This document shows, piece after piece, positions 7,953 to 16,293 of a stretch of DNA of 64,000 nt. A program made the position numbers and the translations under genes. The notes beneath the pieces were generated by a model. That model saw only the letters and a program-made list of their open reading frames with translations, was not told where the DNA came from and searched no databases. Positions within the stretch are counted from its first letter, which is position 1. Every line of letters starts with the position of its first letter. Source of the DNA: Planctomycetaceae bacterium (GTDB taxonomy: Bacteria; Planctomycetota; Planctomycetia; Planctomycetales; Planctomycetaceae); the NCBI GenBank assembly GCA_041398785.1, contig JAWKUA010000004.1, positions 313,703 to 377,702 on the forward strand. Direction: 5' to 3'.

Positions 7953-10718
7953 CTACTTCCACGTCGCCAGCTCCGCCGACAGCATTCGAATTCGAGCCAG
8001 CAGTTTTTCGCGGTGGTTCTCGCAGATCGCGGCCAAAGCGATCACGGTTGCTCCAAACGCGACACCGTAGATCCACAGCAGCCCTGGGTTGTCAATCGTG
8101 GACCGCACCACCATCGCGACAAGATCTGCCAGCAGGAACGCCGAACCGGTATACGCGAGTGCTCGCAGCCGCAGGCCGATGGCAGCCAGAATCACGGCGA
8201 CTGAGAAGACCATCAGCGACAGATGCGGCATCCAGCTCGATCCCAGCAGATTGAACGTCGGCGACACCAGAATCGTCAGTGCTCCGAGATACCGCAGAGG
8301 GTCATGCGACGCGGGCGGTAGTTCCTTCTTCATCAGTTCGACAAACCCCAGCACAGACAAACCAACCGGCACGAGGTACCACTGTGGGTCGGTGAAGTTC
8401 AGCGTCCGCCACAACAGAATCAGTGCAGCGTTGAGAATCATTCCGGTCAGCAGGCCGTACCGTTTTTTGCGAGTGACCAGGGCCATGTGAAAGTAGATTC
8501 CGGCCGCTCCGAACATCGCCAGCGAATTCCACCCGAGCCACGGCGAAGGTCGTCCGAAGAGTTCTCGCCCGAACCCCATCACGGCGACGATCGCGGGAAG
8601 AATCTGCCCAACGGCCACGAAGGGTTTTCTGGCGATGTTGAAGCGCGAGCTGTCGCGACTCAGCTTTGCCGCTGCCAGAGCCACGACGGACGTTCCCAGC
8701 AGCACGAACTGACTCACGCCAACGCCGAATTCGATCACGCCGTGAACGAACAGCCATCCGACGGCCGCCGTCGTCACGGCGAAGCTCAGCCAGACTCCGG
8801 CCTGCTGCTGCCGTCGAATCGCCTGGAGAAATTCGCTCACTGCCATGATCGCGAATCCGGTACTCATCAGCACAAACTGAATGGCCGTGTAACCGTCGGC
8901 CACCAGCGACCGTGCAACCAGCACCACCATCCCCGCTCGCAGAATCGCGGTCCACGCGGCAGCGGCAGTCATGTCGAGGCGTTGTTGACTGCAATCAAAG
9001 GCCAGCACGCTGACGGCCGCCGCCAGGAACGCCAGTGGAATCACGACGACCGCAGATTCGCTCAGCAGCGCGATCGGCACGAATCCGCTCAGGCCGCCGA
9101 CTGCGGCGACCAGCAGCAGCAGTTGAATGTTCGCCGCGATCGCGAGCCAGGTTCGGGTTGAACGACTTCGGTCTTCCTGGCGGGAAGTAGTTGACAAGTG
9201 ATCTGCGCGGACGCTGGCAGCGTCCGCCACGTGGCTGATGCTGCCAGCATCAGCGGATCCGCTTTGCAGCGGATTGCGTTGCATGACTCCCATTGAATTC
9301 GCCACTGCGATGCCAGCAGTGCGCCGACGCCGATCTGCAAGAAACAGCACTCCCAGCGAGATCGCCGCCGCCAGCCGAGCCGGCCAACTGAAGGCCAAAC
9401 ACGACAGCCCCACAACAACCATCAGCCATGCCTCGGCGATGCGGCCGACAAGGGTCGCATTGACCGTAGGAACTTTTGCAGTGAATCCCCTTGTCACCGC
9501 GGCAGTCACCGCCCAGAGAACGGGATACCACGTGTGAGCAATCTCGACTGGCAAGAGCACAGGCAGAGCGGCAGTGACCCACAGGGGCAACAGGATTGTG
9601 CCCGCTGCCGCAGCCGTTCGACTTCGAAAGCACCAGCCCGCGGCAAACAACCACAGCACCGACACCGCCGTCGCCACCGGAGTCACTACGCCGCTCATCG
9701 CAAGATTCGCGGTCACCAGATTCGGCAGATGAAACGCGACGGCCAGCAGCGACAGAATGAAAAGGCTCAGGTCACACATCGGCACGACGAACGCCTGAAC
9801 CTGCCGCTCCCGACCGCCGCGGTTTTCACGGACGACGGGGCTCGGTTCCCGTCGCGTTGTTTGTGCATCGTCCGCAACGCGCGTTGTCGATGGAGGTACG
9901 CCCAGCGCAACCCGCAGCGCGTGCAACGAACAGCTATCGGCCAGCACACCGGACAGCTTCAGCCAGCCGTATGAGCAGAACGACGCAATCGCCGCGACGA
10001 TCGAAGCTCCGGCGATCAGCGGAACCGCCCCGACGCCGCTCCCGGCGAACCACGAGACCGCAGCCAGCGACAGAAACAACCAGAAGGTACTACCGGAGAC
10101 GTAGTGAGGGTTCCTGACGGTGAACATTGCGAACGCCGCCAGCAGAAAACCGAACTGAGTCACTGCGAATGGCTGCAGCGGTTGTCCGAAGTGAAACAGT
10201 GCCGCACCAGTCCAGCCGACCGACAGCAGCGCGGTCAGAATCCAGCCGGCGATTTGGCAGAGATTGCGGTCGGTGCCGTCATGTTTGACCGCGAGCCCTG
10301 GCGAGCGCTGCGCTTCGACCTTGTCAATGTCTGCGGAAGTCTCGCGATGATCACCGGCATGGTGAGCCACACGCTCCCCGGGGGTCGCGGTTGAACACCG
10401 ATCCGCCAACGGGATACGGTTCAGCACGCGATCCACAAAGCCCGTCGCCGTCATCGCCACAGCCAGCGCCGCAAGGGCGGTCAGCGAATAGCGCACATCG
10501 ACGTCGATCACGTCCATCCTGTTCAAACACGGAATTGCGCTGCCGGTTGCCAGTACCAAAGCCAGCAGTGAACCAACAACGTAACGTCGATCACGAAACA
10601 GAATCGCGGCTGCAACGAACACCGCGACATTCACCAGCGACACGAAGAACAGTGCTTTCACATGCGTGACCGCCGCCGCGAACAGTGCGACTGCCATCAA
10701 TGTGGCGAAGTGCTTCAT
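7953..10718 (-). CDS. Large polytopic membrane protein with repeat-derived insertions
   Basis: The protein of about 920 residues has more than twenty hydrophobic segments. The start is set at the ATG at 10718, just after the stop of the preceding gene at 10727; the frame is in fact open well upstream of it. The hydrophobic pattern is interrupted by hydrophilic stretches that correspond to DNA repeats: 10280-10397 (peptide containing EAQRSPGLAVKH), about 9790-9960 (containing VALGVPPSTTRVADDAQ) and 9207-9274 (hairpin triplet). Function is unknown. The general look is that of DUF2339/DUF2157-type multi-TM proteins. It and the preceding gene may be two halves of one gene split by the small repeat at 10726-10790. 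Confidence 0.7.
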   Translation of the reverse strand: MKHFATLMAVALFAAAVTHVKALFFVSLVNVAVFVAAAILFRDRRYVVGSLLALVLATGSAIPCLNRMDVIDVDVRYSLTALAALAVAMTATGFVDRVLNRIPLADRCSTATPGERVAHHAGDHRETSADIDKVEAQRSPGLAVKHDGTDRNLCQIAGWILTALLSVGWTGAALFHFGQPLQPFAVTQFGFLLAAFAMFTVRNPHYVSGSTFWLFLSLAAVSWFAGSGVGAVPLIAGASIVAAIASFCSYGWLKLSGVLADSCSLHALRVALGVPPSTTRVADDAQTTRREPSPVVRENRGGRERQVQAFVVPMCDLSLFILSLLAVAFHLPNLVTANLAMSGVVTPVATAVSVLWLFAAGWCFRSRTAAAAGTILLPLWVTAALPVLLPVEIAHTWYPVLWAVTAAVTRGFTAKVPTVNATLVGRIAEAWLMVVVGLSCLAFSWPARLAAAISLGVLFLADRRRRTAGIAVANSMGVMQRNPLQSGSADAGSISHVADAASVRADHLSTTSRQEDRSRSTRTWLAIAANIQLLLLVAAVGGLSGFVPIALLSESAVVVIPLAFLAAAVSVLAFDCSQQRLDMTAAAAWTAILRAGMVVLVARSLVADGYTAIQFVLMSTGFAIMAVSEFLQAIRRQQQAGVWLSFAVTTAAVGWLFVHGVIEFGVGVSQFVLLGTSVVALAAAKLSRDSSRFNIARKPFVAVGQILPAIVAVMGFGRELFGRPSPWLGWNSLAMFGAAGIYFHMALVTRKKRYGLLTGMILNAALILLWRTLNFTDPQWYLVPVGLSVLGFVELMKKELPPASHDPLRYLGALTILVSPTFNLLGSSWMPHLSLMVFSVAVILAAIGLRLRALAYTGSAFLLADLVAMVVRSTIDNPGLLWIYGVAFGATVIALAAICENHREKLLARIRMLSAELATWK
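9207..9274. repeat. Three consecutive hairpins inside a coding region
   Basis: Three palindromes follow one another: gcggacgctggcagcgtccgc (9207-9227), gctgatgctgccagcatcagc (9234-9254) and atccgctttgcagcggat (9257-9274). Each has an 8- to 9-base stem and a short loop. The reading frame of the membrane protein stays open through them, giving a serine/alanine-rich hydrophilic insert. This is typical of a REP-like cluster tolerated in a loop between membrane segments. Confidence 0.7.
10280..10397. repeat. Palindromic-end repeat element, copy D (different core)
   Basis: The ends catgtttgaccgcgagccct and cccgggggtcgcggttgaac are the same inverted ends as in the elements at 3015-3731, including gcgagcgctgcgc after the left end. 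The core (caatgtctgcggaagtctcg, cggcatggtgagccacacgc) is unrelated to the others. The element lies inside the open frame of a membrane protein. Confidence 0.75.
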
Positions 10719-10725
10719 CGGACGG

Positions 10726-10790
10726 CTCAACCCCTCACTCCGGCCCTCTCCCTTCGATGGGGAAAGGCAGTTGAGCTTGACTCGCCACGT
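10726..10790. repeat. Small ctcactccggccctctccc-type repeat at a frame break
   Basis: The sequence cctcactccggccctctccc with the partner gatggggaaaggcagttgag is of a widespread bacterial interspersed repeat type. It ends one membrane-protein frame (stop at 10727) and begins the next. Both flanks encode similar multi-membrane sequence, so the insertion probably split one ancestral gene. Confidence 0.5.
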
Positions 10791-12049
10791 CCTGCAAAGA
10801 AGCGGCTTCCCACAGCCACCGCCGCCAGCAACGGCAGATACGTCAACCCATAGAACGCGATCGGCAGGCGATGTTCGTTGATCGCGTGAGCTGCCGTCTG
10901 CTTCAACTGAGCGACAATGTCCGCGAACAGCGTGGGCGAACACTGATAAGCAATCGTCGCACAGATCAGAGCCGCCCACACAAACCCGGAATGCCTCGTA
11001 TCGCGAGCCGCCAGCCCCATCAGCACTGCCGCGATCACGGTCGTTGGAATCACGGCATAGGTCGTCGAGCCGACGTACGAGAAACCGTGGAACGACAGGA
11101 AGACTCCGATCGCGGCGATGACCAGCCCCGCAAATAACGGAGCGGCGATGTTCCACGGCAGAGGACGGACGAGATCTCCCGTTCGCTTTCGAAACACATC
11201 GGCCACCGTGCGAGCCGTCATCAGCACCGTCGCTGCGACCAGCACGCAGCCGAGTCCGATCCATTCCGCAGGAATCGCCGACAGACACTTCGCCGCGACC
11301 AGAATCACAAACTGCAGGCCCAGCATCGCGATCGGCAGAAACCCAAAGACTCGCGGCAGCCGGTGTTCTTCGGCCAGCCAGAACGTGTGCCGATTGACTT
11401 TGACCACTCCGACGGTGAACACGGCCCACAACACGGCCATCAGCGTGAACGCCAGAACCGGTGAACCGACAGCCGGGATGAATCCGGCGATGCTCAGCAG
11501 TTGGTAGCTGAGCAGAAATGTCGTTTGCCGACCGATCAGCAGGTGATCCAGAATCCGACTGCTGGCGAACCACAGAAATGCGATGGCCGGAATCATCAGC
11601 CCCAGCACTTCAGCTGCCGCCAGAGCATTCTGCGTCGCTGTGCCTGCGGACAGCCAACTGAGTGACAGGAAGCTGAGCGGCATCAGCAGCAGCGTCAGCA
11701 GGTGCAGCACATTCGCGGTCGCATTCAAACCCAGCCGCTTCCGCCCGAACTCAGCAAACGTGAATCCGATGGCTGTGTAGGCCAGCACCGTCAGGAACTT
11801 GAACGTCACCGGCCAGTTCGACCATTCTCGAGTAACCAGCATCAGTGACGACCCGAAGACAATCGCCGCTCCGACAACCAACAGCCACCTGATGTTCTTT
11901 TCCTGAAAGAAGCTATCGAAGAACTGTTCAAGGAACGATCTCTGAACCGGCTTCGCTGCATTGTGGACCGAATCTTCAACGATGTCGGCTTCGGTGAGTT
12001 CAATGAATTCGGAAGTGTTCGCCCACGTTTCGATGTGTGTTTGAGACAT
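10727..12049 (-). CDS. Polytopic membrane protein, probable N-terminal half of a split gene
   Basis: The 440-residue protein has a soluble start (MSQTHIETWANTSEF) and then about eleven hydrophobic segments. GGAGG is placed 9 bases before the ATG at 12049. The C-terminus leaves the membrane-protein pattern at VAVGSRFFAGRGE and ends in repeat-derived sequence (FPHRRERAGVRG). The next gene starts 9 bases further in another frame. It heads the minus-strand envelope block. Function is unknown. Confidence 0.7.
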   Translation of the reverse strand: MSQTHIETWANTSEFIELTEADIVEDSVHNAAKPVQRSFLEQFFDSFFQEKNIRWLLVVGAAIVFGSSLMLVTREWSNWPVTFKFLTVLAYTAIGFTFAEFGRKRLGLNATANVLHLLTLLLMPLSFLSLSWLSAGTATQNALAAAEVLGLMIPAIAFLWFASSRILDHLLIGRQTTFLLSYQLLSIAGFIPAVGSPVLAFTLMAVLWAVFTVGVVKVNRHTFWLAEEHRLPRVFGFLPIAMLGLQFVILVAAKCLSAIPAEWIGLGCVLVAATVLMTARTVADVFRKRTGDLVRPLPWNIAAPLFAGLVIAAIGVFLSFHGFSYVGSTTYAVIPTTVIAAVLMGLAARDTRHSGFVWAALICATIAYQCSPTLFADIVAQLKQTAAHAINEHRLPIAFYGLTYLPLLAAVAVGSRFFAGRGESSSTAFPHRRERAGVRG

Positions 12050-12370
12050 AACCTGCATCCTCCGTCGTGCCATGGAGAAGTGTGATGCAGGCGGCACTAT
12101 TCAAACGCCGTGCCGAGTCGCTGGACGCAGCACAGAAGTTGTCCGAAGTGCTGTGGCGAATGCAACTTCGGCAGACGGTGCCCATTTGTATTCCTGTCCC
12201 GTAGCCGCGAGGTGCAATCGTGCAACTGCGGTCGAAGTGCAGTGGCGACGCTGCGGTCTGTGTGTCATTCGGGTATGGTTCAGCGATGGCATTCTTCGCC
12301 GGACGATATTGCCAGCTGATTTCTCTCAGCGCGCCGGTACCACGATGCCTCAGACCGCACGTGTCGCACC
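12050..12370. other. Divergent intergenic region, 321 bases
   Basis: This lies between the divergently transcribed membrane-protein block (minus) and a small membrane protein (plus), so it should hold promoters for both. No convincing promoter, riboswitch or RNA gene could be identified by eye. Short open frames on both strands overlap each other and look non-coding. Confidence 0.4.
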
Positions 12371-12859
12371 ATGAGCGAACCGCACCGATACAATCCGTAC
12401 CAGTCACCACGAGATTGCCCGTCAGTCGCCGTGGAAGTCCGGACAGCACGACCAACTGCGCAGATGATCGCTCGTCGGTTCCGCATTCTTGTCGAGTGCG
12501 TGTTTGTGGCGATGACCGTCTGGACGCAACTCATTGTTTCCGTCCTACCGCCTGGGGGAGGATTCAGCACAGAAGAGGTAGTTGCTTTTTATGGTCTCGC
12601 CATGTCGGGGCCGTTCGCCATTGCGATTCTGGTTTGGGAGCTGAAGTCGCCCGAGCGTTACACACGGCCGTTCGATGCGTTGCTGAAGCACGTTCTGGTC
12701 TGGCTCACGCTGGCTCCGTTGGGAATGGGAATCTACTGGCTATACGACTATATCGAAGGCGGTTACCGCGACAGTCTCGGCTGCGGAATCGCCGTGCTGC
12801 TGTTCATGCCTCTGTGGTTTGTGGCAGCGCGCAGGCTCGGCGCTGAAATCAGGTGTTGA
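12371..12859 (+). CDS. Small membrane protein with NPYQSP N-terminus
   Basis: This is a 162-residue protein beginning MSEPHRYNPYQSP, a start common to many short planctomycete membrane proteins. Four hydrophobic segments follow (CVFVAMTVWTQLIVSVLPP, VVAFYGLAMSGPFAIAILVW, VLVWLTLAPLGMGIYWLY, GIAVLLFMPLWFVAARRL). No function is known. It is separated from the next gene by 39 bases. Confidence 0.7.
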   Translation: MSEPHRYNPYQSPRDCPSVAVEVRTARPTAQMIARRFRILVECVFVAMTVWTQLIVSVLPPGGGFSTEEVVAFYGLAMSGPFAIAILVWELKSPERYTRPFDALLKHVLVWLTLAPLGMGIYWLYDYIEGGYRDSLGCGIAVLLFMPLWFVAARRLGAEIRC

Positions 12860-12898
12860 AGGTGCTACGATGGCTCACCCACAACGCGATCCTGTTTG

Positions 12899-13579
12899 AT
12901 GTCAAACGAGACGTTCACAATGCAGAATCTGGAAGCACTGCTCGAACCCATCCGCCACTCACCGCGGTTGCTGGAAGCTGTCGAATTGCTGAATCGTCAG
13001 GTGCAGAATGAACAGCAACGAAGACAGCGGTTCTACCAGGAAATGACCGAGGAGCAGAAGGTCGAGTTCATCGACGGCGACGTGGTGCTGCATTCGCCGG
13101 CCCGCAATCGCCATCTGGACGCGACCGGGTTTCTTGTGAGGCTGTTGAGCACCTTCGTCGATATCCACAAGCTTGGAACCGTCAGGTCCGAAAAATGCCT
13201 GTGCGTGTTTCCGCGGAACGACTACGAACCGGACATTGTGTTCTTCGGCCCTGAGAAAGCCGCGACGCTGAAACCCGATACGCTGAAGTTTCCCGTCCCG
13301 GATTTCATTGTCGAAGTGTTATCCGATTCGACGGAAGCACGTGCCCGCGGCGTGAAACTGGAAGACTACGCGGCCAACGGAGTGCGGGAATACTGGATCA
13401 TCGATTCCGAACACGGCGCCGTCGAACAGCGGCTTTTGCGAGACGGCGACTACGAACTGTTGATGAAATCGTCGTCCGGTACTTTGAAGAGCCAGGTTAT
13501 TGAAGGGTTCGCGATTCCCGTTGAGGCCGTGTTCGACGAAGCCGCAAATCTGGAAACGCTGAAATCGCTGCTGTCGTGA
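12899..13579 (+). CDS. Uma2-family (DUF820) putative restriction-endonuclease-fold protein
   Basis: This 226-residue protein has the Uma2 core: YEPDIVFFG and DFIVEVLSDSTEARARGVKL, followed by VREYWIIDSEHG. The Asp and the Glu of the VEVL motif correspond to the PD-(D/E)XK catalytic positions. Uma2 proteins are very numerous in planctomycetes and cyanobacteria and their real role is unknown. A 50-residue N-terminal helical extension precedes the core. The ATG at 12899 is preferred over a TTG one codon upstream. Confidence 0.85.
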   Translation: MSNETFTMQNLEALLEPIRHSPRLLEAVELLNRQVQNEQQRRQRFYQEMTEEQKVEFIDGDVVLHSPARNRHLDATGFLVRLLSTFVDIHKLGTVRSEKCLCVFPRNDYEPDIVFFGPEKAATLKPDTLKFPVPDFIVEVLSDSTEARARGVKLEDYAANGVREYWIIDSEHGAVEQRLLRDGDYELLMKSSSGTLKSQVIEGFAIPVEAVFDEAANLETLKSLLS

Positions 13580-13824
13580 GAGCCCCTGTACTCCTGTCGG
13601 TGCTTCGTGCAGGCGAGTGCCGCGCGAATCAGCCAGCGCTATTCGCCTCGTATGACCGTGACCGTTGCCAGGCCGGGCCGAGATATATCACGCAACCCTG
13701 CTGCGTCGGCAGCGAGAATACGACATGGCAAGGCAAGGCGTGCCTTGTGGCTGCCCCAAGTGGTGACAACTTCGCCGCATCGGCTTAGACTGACATCGCG
13801 GGCACGGAAAGGCGAGGAATCCCC

Positions 13825-14325
13825 ATGACCGTCACATCCACCTTCAGCATCGGCAGCACGGATGATTCGGTGGTCGTACGAATCACCGGCCACGGAACTC
13901 GCGAGCACAGCCCGGGTTTCGTCGAAGAAGTGGCAGCCGCGGTTGCAAACGCTCCGGATCAGACGCTGGTCGTCGACGTCGAGCATTGCGACTATCTGGA
14001 CAGTACGTTTCTGGGGTGCCTGGTGACGCTGTTTCGACGGACAGAAATGCGCATGAGCGTCTGTGCCAGCGAACGCAGGAAGGCTCACCTGTTCTCGTCG
14101 GCTCGCATCGACCGACTGATTCCGGTGTGCGATCCGCAGAACGTGACGTTTCCGTCCCAATGGCGCAGCATCTGCGACGATTCCCCCGACGACGACGTCG
14201 AACTTGCCCGGCAGGTGGTGGAGTCTCACCGGAGCCTTGCTGAGATCGGCGGTCCGAATGCTCGCGTGTTCCGGTCAGTGGCCGAACAACTGGAAAGCGA
14301 TCTCAAGGCGCGAAACATCGGCTGA
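13825..14325 (+). CDS. STAS-domain protein (anti-sigma-factor-antagonist-like)
   Basis: The first 100 residues match a STAS domain: a strand pair, then TLVVDVEHCDYLDSTFLGCL, where the Ser of DST is at the usual phospho-acceptor position, and a following MSVCASERRKAHLFSSARID stretch. STAS proteins of this type bind anti-sigma kinases. The last 60 residues are a helical extension (VELARQVVESHRSLAEIGG). A good ribosome site, GAGGA, precedes the ATG. No anti-sigma partner lies beside it. Confidence 0.8.
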   Translation: MTVTSTFSIGSTDDSVVVRITGHGTREHSPGFVEEVAAAVANAPDQTLVVDVEHCDYLDSTFLGCLVTLFRRTEMRMSVCASERRKAHLFSSARIDRLIPVCDPQNVTFPSQWRSICDDSPDDDVELARQVVESHRSLAEIGGPNARVFRSVAEQLESDLKARNIG

Positions 14326-14606
14326 TGCTGCGTTCGATCATTTCCTGTGCCCCGCATCGCCTGTCAGCAAGTCAAGGCTGCTCGGCCGCGAAAATGTTCA
14401 GATCAAAAAAAAGCTGAACGATTGCACGGCTGTGGCGGGACGTCCTTAGGAATGGCGGGTAACATCATGGTGGGACTGCAGTCTCGCAATCACTTCTGCC
14501 GGCAGCGTCGATTCTTCCGACCGCGGCTACTCCTGTCATCGCGTTCTTTCGGGAATTCTCCCGTTTTCAGTGTCCCTTCTCTGCAATTCAAAGGAGACCA
14601 TTGACG
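14326..14606. other. Intergenic region upstream of the pilin-like gene
   Basis: The 281-base gap holds no gene. A run of eight A residues lies at about 14405-14412 and AAGGAG at 14591-14596 serves the next gene. No clear hairpin terminator was seen after the STAS gene. Confidence 0.4.
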
Positions 14607-15578
14607 ATGCAACGACGATTCACGAACCGAGGTTTTACTTTGATCGAATTGCTTGTGGTGATTGCCATCATCGCAATTCTGATCGCACTGCTGCTGCCGG
14701 CCGTTCAACAGGCCCGCGAAGCAGCACGAAGGACGCAATGCAGAAACAATCTGAAACAGATTGGCATTGCAATGCACAACTACCACGACGTTCACAACAC
14801 GTTTCCCGCCGGAAACATCACCATGGGACCGTGCTGCGGTACGCCGAGCCTGCTGAACTGGGCTATCTCGATCCTGCCGTTTCTGGAACAAACGAATCTA
14901 CAGAACCAGTACAACTTTAATCTGCCCAATGAAGACCCCGTCAACCAGATCGTCGTGCGACAGCCGTTGGTGGTTTACAACTGCCCTTCGGATATCAACG
15001 GCGGTCGTTTGGAGGTGCCCGGTTCCGGTCCCCACGGCGGCCAGCAGTGGGCAATGAGTTCCTACCGCGGGATGGGTGGTGTCGGCTGGTCGGCCGGCGA
15101 CAGTTACATTTATCGCCGGCAGTGGGACAGTTCAGACATTCTGCATCCGAACGCGGTCGGTAACCTGCGCGGGATGCTGCACTGGGTTGGCGGCGATCTG
15201 AATTCGAATCCCTCCGGGAAGTATTCCTGCGTGAAGATGCGCGACGTGGTCGATGGCACGTCGAACACGACTTTTGTCGGTGAGTTTCACACGGTGACTT
15301 CGCCGCGACGAGGCACATTCTGGGGATACACCTATACGTCTTATGTGCTGTCCTGTGCCACGCCGGAAAGTCGCACGCTGGTCGCGGACTACGACAAGTG
15401 CGCATCTCAGGGTGACTCGAATCCCTGCAAGCGCGCCTGGGGATCGCTGCACAGCGGAGGTTCCATCAACTTTCTGCTGACGGACGGTTCTGTGCGGGGA
15501 ATCTCGCCGAACATCGACATGGGGATCTGGCTGGCGGCCGCCACAATCCAGGGCGGCGAAGTCATGGGAGAATTCTGA
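14607..15578 (+). CDS. DUF1559 protein with type IV prepilin N-terminus
   Basis: The protein begins RGFTLIELLVVIAIIAILIA, the classic class III signal cleaved by prepilin peptidase after Gly, and continues with LLPAVQQAREAARRTQC. DUF1559 features follow: NNLKQIGIAMHNYHDVHNTF, DGTSNTTFVGEFH, and near the end a GSINFLLTDGSVRGISPNID block. The 323 residues match the usual family size. Such proteins are abundant in planctomycetes; a surface or pseudopilus role is assumed. The ATG at 14607 has AAGGAG 10 bases upstream; a TTG at 14601 is less likely. It is followed after 138 bases by a small lipoprotein, a common pairing. Confidence 0.95.
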   Translation: MQRRFTNRGFTLIELLVVIAIIAILIALLLPAVQQAREAARRTQCRNNLKQIGIAMHNYHDVHNTFPAGNITMGPCCGTPSLLNWAISILPFLEQTNLQNQYNFNLPNEDPVNQIVVRQPLVVYNCPSDINGGRLEVPGSGPHGGQQWAMSSYRGMGGVGWSAGDSYIYRRQWDSSDILHPNAVGNLRGMLHWVGGDLNSNPSGKYSCVKMRDVVDGTSNTTFVGEFHTVTSPRRGTFWGYTYTSYVLSCATPESRTLVADYDKCASQGDSNPCKRAWGSLHSGGSINFLLTDGSVRGISPNIDMGIWLAAATIQGGEVMGEF

Positions 15579-15716
15579 TCTCCTGAATTCTGCCGTCTGA
15601 TTCCCTTCTTCGGGCCGCGAGCAGGATTGCAACTCGGCGATCCAGACGTTGTCGAGTTGCGTCCGGCCCGGCGGCCCGCTTCTTGTCTGATTTCGATCAC
15701 TGCAACGGAGTCCGTC

Positions 15717-16157
15717 ATGCGCGCAATGTCCGTATCCAGTCTGGCTTTTGCTCTGGCTGCGTTTTTCGTTATTGGCTGCGGCGAATCCCGCAAGTCTGCT
15801 TCCGTCACCGGCAAGGTCACACTCAACGGCGCGCCAGTGTCGGATGTCGTTGTGCTGTTCCAGCCGGCCGGGGCGGTTGGTTCGAAAGAGACGGACCTCG
15901 GAATGGGGTCGTACGGCAAGACCGACCGAGACGGCAACTTCACGATGTTGTTCTCTGACAACGACAGTGAAGGAGCTATGATCGGCGAACATTCCGTAAC
16001 GATTCAGGAACTGACTCCGGAAGGCCAGGAAGACAACGACGCAGGTGGGATCGGCGAGGAGACATCCAGCCGCATTCCGCAGCAGTGGGGCAACGCCTCA
16101 AAGCGATACAGCGTCAAAGAAGGCGACAACGAAGCGAACTTCGAGTTGAGCCAGTAG
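15717..16157 (+). CDS. Small lipoprotein with Ig-like carboxypeptidase-regulatory fold
   Basis: A lipoprotein signal (SLAFALAAFFVIGCGE) is followed by VTGKVTLNGAPVSDVVVLFQ, then GKTDRDGNFTMLFSD, the pattern of transthyretin/carboxypeptidase-regulatory-like domains. The 146-residue length is typical of the planctomycete lipoproteins found beside DUF1559 genes. The partner gene is directly upstream on the same strand, so the two are probably co-transcribed. The role is unknown. Confidence 0.85.
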   Translation: MRAMSVSSLAFALAAFFVIGCGESRKSASVTGKVTLNGAPVSDVVVLFQPAGAVGSKETDLGMGSYGKTDRDGNFTMLFSDNDSEGAMIGEHSVTIQELTPEGQEDNDAGGIGEETSSRIPQQWGNASKRYSVKEGDNEANFELSQ

Positions 16158-16293
16158 CAACCCTCGTGACGAGCGGACTGGCGTCCACAGCTTCAGGCGT
16201 TACACCGAATTCTCTTTCATCCGGCGACCGTTCGGCTTGAAACGCCTGTGGCGATTCGGCGTTCTCGGGAGTTGAAGATTTCTGATTGTCGCA

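Noticed and set aside
7953..11573. A single 1206-codon minus-strand protein
   Set aside because: The part upstream of about 10720 is Arg/Ser-rich and lies out of frame with the multi-membrane protein encoded at 10727-12049. The real coding there is the other frame.
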